Position numbers and translations under genes: made by a program. Below are positions 1 to 9,760 of a stretch of 64,000 bases of DNA, one piece after another. Within the stretch, counting starts at the first letter, position 1, and each line of letters begins with the position of its first letter. Origin of the DNA: JBDLSY01 sp041170585 (GTDB lineage Bacteria; Pseudomonadota; Gammaproteobacteria; Burkholderiales; Burkholderiaceae_C); assembly GCA_041170585.1 (NCBI GenBank), contig JBEDNN010000053.1, forward strand, positions 1-64,000. The letters are read 5' to 3'. The notes beneath the pieces were generated by a model. That model had not been told where the DNA came from. It did no database searches and was given only the letters and a program-made list of their open reading frames with translations.

Positions 1-114
1 GGTAATGTTAAATTTTAACTTTTACAGTATTTATGTTGGTATATTGTCTTGTTGATTTTACTAATTATTTCTTAATTATTAAATTTCTTTTATCAGTGAT
101 ATTTTAACATTACC
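1..114 (+). mobile_element. Miniature inverted-repeat element A, copy 1
   Basis: A 114-bp element starting GGTAATGTTAAA and ending TTTAACATTACC, a perfect 12-bp terminal inverted repeat. It is identical by eye to the copy at 17342-17455. It has no coding capacity. The left flank lies outside the window, so its target duplication cannot be checked; the right flank reads AAAATAAA. It lies 17 bp past the plsY stop, so its hairpin potential could affect plsY transcript ends. Confidence 0.88.
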
Positions 115-131
115 AAAATAAAGAATAGCCT

Positions 132-770
132 TTATTTTTTACCTATTTTTTTTTCTTGACCCGCTAAAAGATTTCGGATATTAGCGGTATGTCGCCAAAT
201 TAATAAACTACTTATTGTTAAAATAGCTAAACTAATCGGCGATAAGTCTAACCAAACACTGCTGTAAATCGCTGCAAATACTGCTGATATTAAGGCGGAC
301 AACGAAGAGTAACGAAAAATAAGGGCGACAATTAACCAAGTTAATACTGTTAATCCACCCAGTAAAGGTTGAATGGCTATCAAGATGCCTGCAGCAGTGG
401 CTACGCCTTTGCCGCCTTTAAAACTGTAAAAGATGGGGAATAAATGGCCTAAAAAAACAGCGACAATACTTAGTCCTATTAAGTATTGATATTGATTGGT
501 GGTTAAATTTAATAGTGAATAAGTGGCTATATATTGCACTGCTGAAACAGCTAGCCAACCTTTTGCTGCATCTAATACTAAAGTTAAACTAGCAGCTATT
601 TTATTACCTGAACGCAATACATTAGTTGCCCCAGGATTACCAGACCCGTAAGTATGGGGGTTAGGTAGCTTCATTAATTGGCTGATAATCACCGCAAAAG
701 ACAGTGAACCGAGGCAGTAAGTAGCTGCAACAATTAGAGCAAAAAATAACCAAGATATTAAATAATTCAT
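132..770 (-). CDS. plsY: Acyl-phosphate:glycerol-3-phosphate acyltransferase PlsY
   Basis: PlsY transfers an acyl group from acyl-phosphate to glycerol-3-phosphate, the first step of phospholipid synthesis, at the inner membrane. The protein is a very hydrophobic multi-pass membrane protein with the family motifs: YGSGNPGATNVLR (G3P-binding loop), DAAKGWLAV, and GGKGVATAAG (acyl-phosphate loop). The open frame extends upstream to a TTG, giving 235 residues. The ATG at 770 gives MNYLISWLFF and 212 residues, which fits the family length, so I start there. The gene ends just before element A copy 1. Confidence 0.93.
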   Translation of the reverse strand: MNYLISWLFFALIVAATYCLGSLSFAVIISQLMKLPNPHTYGSGNPGATNVLRSGNKIAASLTLVLDAAKGWLAVSAVQYIATYSLLNLTTNQYQYLIGLSIVAVFLGHLFPIFYSFKGGKGVATAAGILIAIQPLLGGLTVLTWLIVALIFRYSSLSALISAVFAAIYSSVWLDLSPISLAILTISSLLIWRHTANIRNLLAGQEKKIGKK

Positions 771-919
771 AAGATGAAGAAAGCAACAAAGCAATAAATA
801 AAAGAGATTATTTAAACCTAAATCAAATAAGTAAACCAAAAATATCGCTTTAAAACCGCTACTTTAACAAAGTAGCGAATAATTAATAATACAATAATTA
901 AATATAATTAAATTACGCT

Positions 920-2230
920 TTAATGAAACTGTGCTTCTTCAGTAGAGCCACTTAATGCAGTTACATTTGATTTCCCACCTTGAATGACTGTGGTAACGTC
1001 ATCAAAGTAACCCGTGCCTACTTCTTGCTGATGGCTTACAAAGGTATAGCCGCGTTCACGGGCTGCAAATTCAGGTTCTTGTACTTTTTCAATGTAAGCA
1101 GTCATACCCCGTTCAACATAATCTTTTGCCAAATCAAACATATTGAACCACATATTATGTACGCCTGCTAAAGTAATAAATTGATATTTGTAGCCCATTT
1201 TCCCAAGTTCTTGTTGAAACTTTGCAATGGTGTTGTCGTCTAAATTTTTCTTCCAATTAAACGAAGGAGAGCAGTTATAAGCAAGCAATTTTCCCGGGTG
1301 AACTGTATGCACTGCTTTTGCAAACTGACGGGCAAATTCTAAATCTGGTGTGCCTGTTTCACACCAGACTAAATCAGCATAATCGGCATAAGCAACAGCA
1401 CGGCTAATCGCTTGTTTTAATCCTTTATGCGTTTTGTAAAAGCCCTCGACTGTACGATCACCTGTTAAAAAAGGCTTGTCATTTTCGTCGTGATCACTGG
1501 TGATTAAATCGGCGGCTTCAGCATCAGTGCGTGCAATGACTAAAGTGGGTACACCGTATACATCAGCTGCCATACGTGCGGCAATTAATTTTTGTATCGC
1601 TTCTTGTGTAGAGACTAATACTTTACCGCCCATGTGACCACATTTTTTTACGCTGGCTAGTTGGTCTTCAAAATGTACACCGCCAGCACCTGCACGAATC
1701 ATAGCTTTCATTAATTCAAATGCATTTAATACGCCACCAAACCCTGCTTCAGCATCAGCTACAATAGGAGCAAAATAATCTACATAGCCGTCTGTTCCCG
1801 ACTCTATGCCTTTTGCCCATTGAATTTCATCAGCCCGCGTAAAAGTGTTATTAATACGTTCTACCACTTTAGGTACTGAATCAGCTGGATACAATGATTG
1901 GTCTGGATACATTGCAGCATAACCATTGTTGTCGGCGGCGACTTGCCAGCCTGATAAATAAATTGCTTTTACACCTGCTTTGACTTGCTGCATTGCTTGC
2001 CCACCTGTTAATGCACCTAGGCAATTAACATAAGGTTGAGTATGAATTAAGTCCCACAGTTTTTCTGCACCACGACGCGCTAAAGAATATTCTACTGGCA
2101 TACTTCCACGCAAACGCACTATGTCTTCGGCACTATAACCACGCTTAATACCTTTCCAGCGTGGGTTATTTGCCCAATCTTGTTCTAAGTCAGCAATTTG
2201 TTGCGCACGGTTAGGCATATTATGGGTCAT
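920..2230 (-). CDS. aceA: Isocitrate lyase
   Basis: Splits isocitrate into glyoxylate and succinate, the first step of the glyoxylate shunt, allowing growth on acetate or fatty acids. The 436-residue protein matches the proteobacterial class in length. It contains the catalytic loop KKCGHMGGKVL (Cys near residue 197) and motifs such as HFEDQLASVKK and NCSPSFNWKK. A good ribosome site (AAGGA) precedes the ATG. No malate synthase is in the window, so shunt completeness cannot be judged here. It is divergent from purL across a 405-bp AT-rich gap. Confidence 0.97.
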   Translation of the reverse strand: MTHNMPNRAQQIADLEQDWANNPRWKGIKRGYSAEDIVRLRGSMPVEYSLARRGAEKLWDLIHTQPYVNCLGALTGGQAMQQVKAGVKAIYLSGWQVAADNNGYAAMYPDQSLYPADSVPKVVERINNTFTRADEIQWAKGIESGTDGYVDYFAPIVADAEAGFGGVLNAFELMKAMIRAGAGGVHFEDQLASVKKCGHMGGKVLVSTQEAIQKLIAARMAADVYGVPTLVIARTDAEAADLITSDHDENDKPFLTGDRTVEGFYKTHKGLKQAISRAVAYADYADLVWCETGTPDLEFARQFAKAVHTVHPGKLLAYNCSPSFNWKKNLDDNTIAKFQQELGKMGYKYQFITLAGVHNMWFNMFDLAKDYVERGMTAYIEKVQEPEFAARERGYTFVSHQQEVGTGYFDDVTTVIQGGKSNVTALSGSTEEAQFH

Positions 2231-2635
2231 ATAAATCCTTATTAAATATAAATAAAAAATATAAAAAAATATAAAATATATAAAAATTTAAATTACGGTT
2301 ACAGGTATATACTTTTTCTTTGTTAAAGAATAATATTTTAACTTAAAGCAGTACTAATTTCTGTAGTAATAATTTTTGTTGTACTTAGTAAAACTATACT
2401 ATTTAGAGTGTTCAATATATTATCTACTTAAATATCACTCGTTTTATATCTGTTAATCTCTGTTAATCGCCTAAAATTACTAATATTTATCAAATATTTA
2501 TCATTAGTATTTATCATTAGTTATCAAGCCAAACTTAAAAAACTTAAATAAAACTCAAGCTTAAATATTAAATAGTGTTTTAAATTATTTAAAACAATTT
2601 AATAAAACAATTTTAATCAATCTTAATTAATAAAT
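2231..2635. other. Divergent intergenic region aceA/purL
   Basis: About 405 bp of very AT-rich sequence between two divergent genes. It must hold both promoters and any acetate-responsive control of aceA. I see imperfect repeats of ATTTATCA and CATTAGT around 2480-2525 and long A/T runs, but no convincing operator, RNA gene or mobile element. Confidence 0.5.
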
Positions 2636-5600
2636 ATGCTTAACTCATTTTTACCAATTACTTTATTTACGGTATCGTCTGATTCTACTTCTAATTTTCA
2701 CACTCATACTGTATTAGATTTTACAATTCCTTTAACCAGTCATATTTGGGTACAACCTCAAAAAAATACAATACTAACTGTTAATCAGCAAACGACTTTA
2801 ATGACTTTGCTTGATGCAACTGTTAATCATAGCCCACCGACTGTGGCTCAAACTGTTGTGACTTCTCGTATGGGAACGCTATCACCTTGGAGTAGCAAGG
2901 CGGCTGACATTGCAGCACAGTGTGGTGTGGTGGGTCTACGCTTAGAATTAGTTAAAGCGTATGATTTAGAGGCTATTCCAGCTGATAAAAAAATATTAGT
3001 GATGGCAGCTTTATACGACAAAATGACACAAAGTATTCATACCAATGTAGCAGACAGTTGTATTGTACTCAATCAACAGGTAACATCAGATGACTATATT
3101 GTACCCATTTTAAAAGATGGCAAGGCGGCGATAGAGTCCATTAATATTAAACTTGGTTTGGCATTATCAGCAGAAGAAATAAACAGTTTATATACTTATT
3201 TCTCTAAAATACAGCGTAATCCGACTGATGCCGAGTTAATGATGTTTGCACAGGCCAATAGTGAACATTGCCGTCATAAAATTTTTAATTCTATTTATAC
3301 AGTAGACGGTGTTTTACAAGACTTATCAATGTTTGGTCATATTCGTACTACGCATGCACACACACCTCAAGGAACAGTAGTCGCCTATTCTGATAATTCA
3401 GCCGTGATTGGTGCATCAACTGTTGAGCGGTTTCGCCCTGATTCTCTTGGTAAATACACCAATAAAATGCTACAAGCTCATGCGGTGTTAAAAGCAGAAA
3501 CACACAATCACCCCACTGCAATTAGTCCGTATTCTGGGGCTGCAACAGGTGCTGGTGGTGAGATTCGTGATGAAGGTGCAACAGGGCGTGGTGCCCAGCC
3601 ACGAGCAGGGTTTACAGGCTTTAGTACTTCTTTATTAGGTGCGAAAACCCCCAGCCATTTGGCGACTCCAACACAAATTATGCTTGAAGGTCCTTTAGGT
3701 GCTGCAGCTTTTAACAATGAGTTTGGCCGTCCTGCTTTAGGCGGTTACTGGCGTGCGTATGAATCAAATATTCGTAATACATCGTGGGGTTATCATAAAC
3801 CCATTATGTTGGCGGCGGGTTGGGGTACTATTGATGCACAACATGCAACTAAACAAGCGGTTAGGGCAGGCGACTATCTTATTCAGTTGGGTGGCCCAGG
3901 TTTAAAAATTGGTGTGGGTGGTGGTGCTGCAAGCAGTATGGTTTCAGGACAAAATACTGTTGCTTTAGATTTTAATTCAGTTCAACGTGATAATGCCGAG
4001 ATGCAACGCCGTGCTCAAATGGTTATTAACGCCTGTATGGCGTTAGGAGATGCTAATCCAATTCGTAGTATTCATGATGTTGGGGCAGGTGGTTTGTCCA
4101 ACGCTTTTCCTGAAATTGTTGATGCTGATGGTTTAGGGGCAGAGATTAGTTTAGATAAAATTCCTTTAGTTGAAACGGGTCTAAGTGCTTTAGAGGCTTG
4201 GTGTAACGAATCACAAGAACGCTATAGTCTAGCGATTGCTCCTGAAGACTGGTCAAGATTTGAGTCTTTGTGTCATCGTGAGCGTTGTCCTGTTGCACAT
4301 ATTGGTGTTGCTACTAAACTCAAACAATTTCAAGTGAAGCGACAAGACAATACTTTAGTAGTAGATTGGGCTATGGATGTGTTATTGGGTAAAAAAGACA
4401 AATTACAGCGTGTTGTGAATGCAGTACGATTGCCTAATCTAAACTTCAATACTAATATTAATAATACTAATAATAATGCGGAAATAAAAACACATACAGA
4501 CAATATAAATAACATAATAAATAGCATAAATAATAATTATGACACTATAAATAGTGATATAAATAATATAAACAATGCAAATATATTTTTGTTTGAAAAT
4601 AGTTTAAAACACCCTACTATAGCCAGTAAACGTTTTTTAATTACGATTGGTGATAGAACAGTGGGCGGGTATACTCACCGTGATCCTATGGTTGGCCCAT
4701 GGCAAGAACCTGTCGCTGATTGTGCAGTAACATTGTTAGATTATTCTAGTTTGCAAGCCGAAGCAGCCAGTATGGGTGAGCGTACACCTTTGGCTGTATT
4801 TAATCCAGCAGCCAGCGGCCGTATGGCAGTAGCTGAAGCCTTAACTAATTTAGCTGCTGCCCCAGTATCTGCTTTAGATAATATTAAATTGTCTTGTAAT
4901 TGGATGGCAGCTGCAAGTCAGCCAGAACAAGATGCTGCTTTATATGCAACTGTTGAAGCAACTGCTACTTTTTGCCGTGATATGAATTTAGGTGTTCCTG
5001 TCGGTAAAGATTCTTTGTCTATGCAAGTTAATTCATCTGAAGGTGTAGTTACATCGCCAGTGAGTTTAGTCGTTACTGCTTATGCACCTGTGCCATGTAT
5101 TTCTGAATTATATATATGTGATAATAAAAACAAATCTGATAGTAAAAACAATATAGACAATATTAATAATACTCAAAATAATAAATCACTTAATCAATTA
5201 AGTGTAAGTGAAAACGCAGTTTTTACACCTTTTATGCGTACTGAAGATACAAATAGCACAACGCTTATGGTACTAAAAGCCAATAAATATACCCGTTTAG
5301 CCGCAAGTATGGCACAACAAATTAACAATTTAATTGATACAGTAGAAACACCTGATATTACTAGTACTGATATGCGTAATTGGTGGAATGCTTTTCAAAA
5401 AATTCGTCAATCAGATATGGCTTTGGCTTATCATGATGTTTCTGATGGCGGACTTTGGGTCAGTTTATCTGAAATGGCTTTTGCTACGCGTTGCGGTTTA
5501 TCAATTAATTTAAAACAAGCCTCTATAGCTTTGAACACAGTAAATACAACCGCTTTATTATTTAATGAAGAGATTGCTGCGGTACTTCAAATTAAATCAG

Positions 5601-6706
5601 ATAAAAAAGAAGCTTTTTTAAAAATAGCTCAAGATCACAAAGTAATTGCTTTTGAAGTTGGACACATCACACGAAGTGATACGGTTAATACAATCTCTCT
5701 TTACAATCATGAAAATGAATTGTTATACACACAAAAAACAACTTATTTGCACCGTCTCTGGGATAGTGTTTCGGCTGATTTCACAGCACAACGTGATACT
5801 GCTAATGTAGTTTTACAAGAATCACAACGCATAGGGCGTGATGATTACACTGTTCCACATTTGCATCAATATTTAACTTTTAGTACTAGTACGAGTAGTC
5901 TCCAAAATAAAAATAAAACTGTAGCTATATGTTCACCAAAAGTAGCTATTTTGCGTGAGCAAGGCATAAATTCAATGGTTGAAATGGCTTATGCTTGGAC
6001 ACAAGCTGGGTTTGATGCGTATGATGTGACTATGACTGACTTAATCGCTGGGCGGGTTAATTTGGCTGACTTTCAAGCCTTGGTTGCGTGTGGTGGCTTT
6101 AGTTATGGTGATGTGCTGGGTGCAGGTTTAGGATGGGCAAAAAGTATTTTGTGTAATTCAACACTGCGGACTCAATTTCAGTTATTTTTTCACCGTCCAG
6201 AAACTATTGCTTTGGGTGTGTGCAATGGTTGTCAAATGATGAGTTATCTTGATGAGTTAATGCCTAACACAAAATTTCCGCGTTTTACTCATAATGCTAG
6301 TGGGCGATATGAGGCTCGTGTCAGTATGCTAGAAATTGTAGAGTCACCCAGTATTTTATTAAAAGGTATGGCAGGTACACGGCTACCCGTTGCTGTAGCC
6401 CATGGTGAAGGCCGTATACACCAGCGTCCCAGCAACACTGTAGTGGCTATGCGTTTTGTTGATGGTTTAGGCAATCCAACTGAACTATACCCTATGAATC
6501 CTAATGGCAGTGTCAATGGTGAAGCCAGTGTGTGCAGTCCAGACGGTCGGGTAACTTTAATGATGCCACACCCTGAAAGAGTGTTTCGCTATGCTCAATG
6601 GTCTTGGTTGCCAGATAATGTTAATATTGATTTGCCTAGTCCGTGGATGCAGTTATTTCATAACGCTTATTCTTGGTGTAATGAAAAAATAAACAAAAAT
6701 AAATAA
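2636..6706 (+). CDS. purL: Phosphoribosylformylglycinamidine synthase PurL (large single-chain form)
   Basis: ATP- and glutamine-dependent conversion of FGAR to FGAM, step 4 of de novo purine synthesis. It is the single-chain form: N-terminal domain, two AIRS-like synthase halves (FAQANSEHCRHK, ETHNHPTAISP, GAATGAGGEIRDEGATGRGA) and a C-terminal glutamine amidotransferase with nucleophile Cys1196 in GVCNGCQMM and MMPHPERVFR. At 1356 residues it is longer than E. coli PurL (1295). The excess is mainly two Asn/Ile-rich inserts, near residues 600-655 and 828-860. The first 60 residues are poorly conserved, so the start is only likely. A regulator gene follows 26 bp downstream. Confidence 0.96.
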   Translation: MLNSFLPITLFTVSSDSTSNFHTHTVLDFTIPLTSHIWVQPQKNTILTVNQQTTLMTLLDATVNHSPPTVAQTVVTSRMGTLSPWSSKAADIAAQCGVVGLRLELVKAYDLEAIPADKKILVMAALYDKMTQSIHTNVADSCIVLNQQVTSDDYIVPILKDGKAAIESINIKLGLALSAEEINSLYTYFSKIQRNPTDAELMMFAQANSEHCRHKIFNSIYTVDGVLQDLSMFGHIRTTHAHTPQGTVVAYSDNSAVIGASTVERFRPDSLGKYTNKMLQAHAVLKAETHNHPTAISPYSGAATGAGGEIRDEGATGRGAQPRAGFTGFSTSLLGAKTPSHLATPTQIMLEGPLGAAAFNNEFGRPALGGYWRAYESNIRNTSWGYHKPIMLAAGWGTIDAQHATKQAVRAGDYLIQLGGPGLKIGVGGGAASSMVSGQNTVALDFNSVQRDNAEMQRRAQMVINACMALGDANPIRSIHDVGAGGLSNAFPEIVDADGLGAEISLDKIPLVETGLSALEAWCNESQERYSLAIAPEDWSRFESLCHRERCPVAHIGVATKLKQFQVKRQDNTLVVDWAMDVLLGKKDKLQRVVNAVRLPNLNFNTNINNTNNNAEIKTHTDNINNIINSINNNYDTINSDINNINNANIFLFENSLKHPTIASKRFLITIGDRTVGGYTHRDPMVGPWQEPVADCAVTLLDYSSLQAEAASMGERTPLAVFNPAASGRMAVAEALTNLAAAPVSALDNIKLSCNWMAAASQPEQDAALYATVEATATFCRDMNLGVPVGKDSLSMQVNSSEGVVTSPVSLVVTAYAPVPCISELYICDNKNKSDSKNNIDNINNTQNNKSLNQLSVSENAVFTPFMRTEDTNSTTLMVLKANKYTRLAASMAQQINNLIDTVETPDITSTDMRNWWNAFQKIRQSDMALAYHDVSDGGLWVSLSEMAFATRCGLSINLKQASIALNTVNTTALLFNEEIAAVLQIKSDKKEAFLKIAQDHKVIAFEVGHITRSDTVNTISLYNHENELLYTQKTTYLHRLWDSVSADFTAQRDTANVVLQESQRIGRDDYTVPHLHQYLTFSTSTSSLQNKNKTVAICSPKVAILREQGINSMVEMAYAWTQAGFDAYDVTMTDLIAGRVNLADFQALVACGGFSYGDVLGAGLGWAKSILCNSTLRTQFQLFFHRPETIALGVCNGCQMMSYLDELMPNTKFPRFTHNASGRYEARVSMLEIVESPSILLKGMAGTRLPVAVAHGEGRIHQRPSNTVVAMRFVDGLGNPTELYPMNPNGSVNGEASVCSPDGRVTLMMPHPERVFRYAQWSWLPDNVNIDLPSPWMQLFHNAYSWCNEKINKNK
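4438..4585 (+). repeat. Asn-rich low-complexity insert 1 within purL
   Basis: An in-frame stretch of AAT/AAC/ATA-type codons encoding mostly Asn, Ile and Asp, placed between the two synthase halves just before the conserved KRFLITIGDRTVGGYTHRDPMVG segment. E. coli PurL has a shorter ordinary linker here. The composition suggests expansion by slippage in an AT-rich genome. Confidence 0.75.
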
Positions 6707-6732
6707 TAATAAAAAATAAATAATAATATATC

Positions 6733-7539
6733 GTGTCAATTTTTTCAGATAACTTATTACTTCTAAATATCATTATTGTTGATGATGAGTCTTTAGCACG
6801 CTTGCGTTTATCGCAACTGTGCGAAGATATTCAAACAGATTGCCCAAATAAAGTAATTGCACAATATGCCAATGCCTCTGCTTTAATTAACGCACTACCT
6901 AATTTACAGGTGCAATTTAATTTGCAGTCAGTGCCTAGTGTGATTTTGTTAGATATTAATATGCCTAACTTGAATGGTATTGATGTCGCCGAGTTCTTGA
7001 GAAAAAATACACCTTATATTAATATAATATTTACAACCGCTGAATCACAACATGCAGTGGCTGCTTTTGATTTGTCGGTAGTTGATTATGTTTTAAAGCC
7101 TGTACGTGCAGATCGTTTATTGCTTGCACTACAAAAAGTAGTGCAGATAGCCCATCAGCTTAAGCATTTTAATGAGTTAAAACAATTAAAGTCGCTAGAA
7201 CCTCATATTACTGTTCATCTTGATGACGGTACAGTGACTGCAATACCAGCCAATGTTATCCTTTATTTCAAAGCTGAAAACAAAATGACTTTTGTTTGTA
7301 CTGCCACACAAATTTATACGTGCAATTTAAGTTTAGGTGAGTTAGAACAGTCATTGAATGCAAATAAACAATTGTTTGTTCGTGTACACCGCAATGCTTT
7401 GATAAACTTGTCTGCTTGTGGTGTACTACATGAAAAAGATGACTGTACTATACAAGTCTTAGGTTTAAAAAATCAGGAGTTTTTGCAAGTGAGTCGCCGT
7501 ATGTTACCAAGTCTACGAGAGGCTTTGTTAAAGTACTAA
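6733..7539 (+). CDS. LytTR-family response regulator (AlgR-like)
   Basis: A two-component response regulator and DNA-binding transcription factor of 268 residues. The receiver domain (about 10-135) shows acidic VDDE, the phospho-acceptor Asp74 in ILLDINMP, a Thr switch in IFTTAES, and Lys in VDYVLKPV. The C-terminal LytTR domain (about 165-268) has the typical LYFKAENK, FVRVHRNALINL and VSRRMLPSLREAL segments. Start codon is GTG. It lies 26 bp after purL and may be cotranscribed. AlgR relatives usually pair with a LytS/AlgZ-type histidine kinase; none is present in this window, so the signal is unknown. Confidence 0.88.
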   Translation: MSIFSDNLLLLNIIIVDDESLARLRLSQLCEDIQTDCPNKVIAQYANASALINALPNLQVQFNLQSVPSVILLDINMPNLNGIDVAEFLRKNTPYINIIFTTAESQHAVAAFDLSVVDYVLKPVRADRLLLALQKVVQIAHQLKHFNELKQLKSLEPHITVHLDDGTVTAIPANVILYFKAENKMTFVCTATQIYTCNLSLGELEQSLNANKQLFVRVHRNALINLSACGVLHEKDDCTIQVLGLKNQEFLQVSRRMLPSLREALLKY

Positions 7540-7576
7540 ACTATTTAGTATTTATAAATATTTATAAATTTTTTGT

Positions 7577-9760
7577 TTACTTATAATTAATATCCGTATC
7601 AGTTTCATCAATGGGTACATTTATTTCTTTTATATCTATTTCGTTTAAGCTTTCATCAGTCAAACGCTTCAACCAACCCATCCAATAGCCCGTAGCTTTT
7701 TCTGGGCTTAATTGTTGTGTTGTATCAGGTATTTCACCATCTACAGCTGCACGTGCAATACTTTTTTTATTCTCAAGTCTTGCCAATTTCGTAATCAGCT
7801 TACGCCTTTGACTTTCAATAGCTTCATCTCGTTGTTTAACCTGATGTAACTCATCAATTACAATAAAGTCAATTGCATTGTCAGCAATAAAAGATTCAAT
7901 CAAAGTTGAATTGCTTTCACGAAACATTTCATGATTAAGTATTAAATACCGTGGCTTGGCATCTGTTTGCCATATAGGTAACCATGTTTTAGTTTGAATA
8001 TCTGAATTTGGAAATGCATTTTTAATCGTAGCATTCCAACCATTGATTGTTGCATTTGGGCAACTAATCACAGTCATTTTTGCATCAATTACACGACTGG
8101 CTAAAATAGCCGACAAAGTTTTTCCTGTTCTAGTACCACTTAAATTAAGTACGCATTCTAATTTTTGAACACGATAAGCAATTAATTTTTGCATTAATTT
8201 TGGTTGACACAATTTTCCTGTACTGTCTCTGAAATCATACTCACTTGGTAGAGGCAACTGTTTACTGTTAGTGTATTCCTCTAAAAATGCATCTCGTGTA
8301 GCTTGAGCATATTGATTACCCTTAAATTGTTTAGCCTCATTAAGTGCTGCCTCTTCATTATGAAAACACTGCGTCCATAGCTTACCTGCGGCTTTAGCAA
8401 TCAAAAAATCAATTGCATCTTTATCATTTGTGGTTTGCTCTAAAAGAGTTGTTGCTTTATTGAGTGATTTTAATGTGTTTAATACACGGGGCGTTGGTAA
8501 CGCTTGCTCCATATCTTCAAGATAATCTTCATCTTCTTCAGTCTCTTTATCTTTTGAAGAAATATATTTTTTATTTCTTGAAGTCTTACTCAAGTCATGC
8601 CCCACACTGGCAAAAGCATCTTCAACGCTAGCGGTATCAGGACTTAACAAAGCCTCGACCAGCTCATTGTCTTCACCATTAACCCAATCTTGAATGGCTT
8701 CATGTGGCAAATTATTTGACTGAATCGCACTAATCAATTTTTCAAAAGATGATGGCTTCGAGCTTGATTTAAATTTTTTATTAATACCTTGCTGCTCAAA
8801 CAATACATATACTTCTGAAGGGGTTAAATATTCAATCTCAGTACCTAATGAGCGAACAAAATCTTTTACAAATGCCAGTGTAAGTCGTTGTTTTGAAGAT
8901 TGTTCATATTTAAGACCATATTTTTGTGCTACTTCAAACCACGTCAATCCCTTTCCAGTGCCAGTACGCATTAAATTTGAGCCAATTGTTACTGGATTTG
9001 GAGCATATTTTTGGCATTGTGCAATTGATGGCATAGTATTTGGATGTCCTTCTTTCTCTGCTACTTCATATAAAAAAGAACGCATTCTTTCTTCAGTCCA
9101 ATATGTTCTACCACCATTTTCATTAACCATTTGTCCTTGATATTTAAGCCCTGCAAGTTTTGCGACTTTTGATTGTCCACCAAAGCGTCCGACTATGCCA
9201 CCAAGTCCTCTTCTTCCATAGTCTCTCATATCATGCTGCATGGGCATTAAACCAGGTTTACCAATTTCTTCAGCAAATTCATGCAAAGCTTTAATTAATT
9301 TTGGTAAATTCCATCTTTTAGCTTTGAGTATCTCTGCATCTTTATCAAAATTAAGCAATTCAGCCAGTTGTATACGTTCGTCATCAGTCAATTTACAAAG
9401 CGTTCTACGTATTTTTTTATCTTGACCAAGGTAATAAAACTCTAAAGCAGACGAAAGAAAAGCATCATATGTTTGTATCGCTTCATTGCTAGGCAGAATT
9501 TTAGAATCTTTCGCCAGCTTCATAATTGAGGAATAAGTCCATTCAATGTCATGAATATCAATACTTAATATATATGTATATTTGCTTTCTATTTGCCGAA
9601 CACGTTCACGAGTACAATCATTTTTAATTCCTATTTCTTCGAGTGTTAAACCATTTGCTCTATCTATACATATTTGTAAGTGCTTAATATTTTCTTTTAA
9701 GGTCAAAATATCATTGTTGATATTTTTATATTTGCGATAAATTAAAATTTTTAACCGCAT
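7577..9760 (-). CDS. Sigma-region-4-like HTH / SNF2-type helicase fragment, probably degenerate
   Basis: Unfamiliar composite protein of about 727 residues from the ATG at 9760; the frame extends to a TTG at 9823. Near the N-terminus is a sigma-70 region-4-like helix-turn-helix (TLEEIGIKNDCTRERVRQIE). Two repeats built on GxP-MPS/MP and YG---KVAKLAG/WFEVAQKYGL patterns resemble repeats associated with homing endonucleases. The C-terminal third is a superfamily-2 helicase N-lobe with Walker A GTRTGKT and Walker B IDELH. After RRKLITKLA the expected motifs III-VI are absent, and a short tail (DGEIPDTTQQLSPEKATGYW) follows. I infer an in-frame internal deletion of helicase lobe 2. It follows the 233-aa gene with a 35-bp overlap in another frame. 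ATPase-coupled translocation is doubtful. Confidence 0.55.
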   Translation of the reverse strand: MRLKILIYRKYKNINNDILTLKENIKHLQICIDRANGLTLEEIGIKNDCTRERVRQIESKYTYILSIDIHDIEWTYSSIMKLAKDSKILPSNEAIQTYDAFLSSALEFYYLGQDKKIRRTLCKLTDDERIQLAELLNFDKDAEILKAKRWNLPKLIKALHEFAEEIGKPGLMPMQHDMRDYGRRGLGGIVGRFGGQSKVAKLAGLKYQGQMVNENGGRTYWTEERMRSFLYEVAEKEGHPNTMPSIAQCQKYAPNPVTIGSNLMRTGTGKGLTWFEVAQKYGLKYEQSSKQRLTLAFVKDFVRSLGTEIEYLTPSEVYVLFEQQGINKKFKSSSKPSSFEKLISAIQSNNLPHEAIQDWVNGEDNELVEALLSPDTASVEDAFASVGHDLSKTSRNKKYISSKDKETEEDEDYLEDMEQALPTPRVLNTLKSLNKATTLLEQTTNDKDAIDFLIAKAAGKLWTQCFHNEEAALNEAKQFKGNQYAQATRDAFLEEYTNSKQLPLPSEYDFRDSTGKLCQPKLMQKLIAYRVQKLECVLNLSGTRTGKTLSAILASRVIDAKMTVISCPNATINGWNATIKNAFPNSDIQTKTWLPIWQTDAKPRYLILNHEMFRESNSTLIESFIADNAIDFIVIDELHQVKQRDEAIESQRRKLITKLARLENKKSIARAAVDGEIPDTTQQLSPEKATGYWMGWLKRLTDESLNEIDIKEINVPIDETDTDINYK

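Noticed and set aside
1..114. Inverted-repeat elements A and B as small RNA genes or terminators
   Set aside because: Eight of ten copies have exact target duplications and one is nested in another, which fits transposition. Expression of individual copies is still possible.
9741..9755. Programmed ribosomal frameshift joining the 233-aa gene and the helicase fragment
   Set aside because: The needed shift is +1 (or -2) and no typical slippery heptamer with a stimulatory structure is visible; decay or overlap is simpler.
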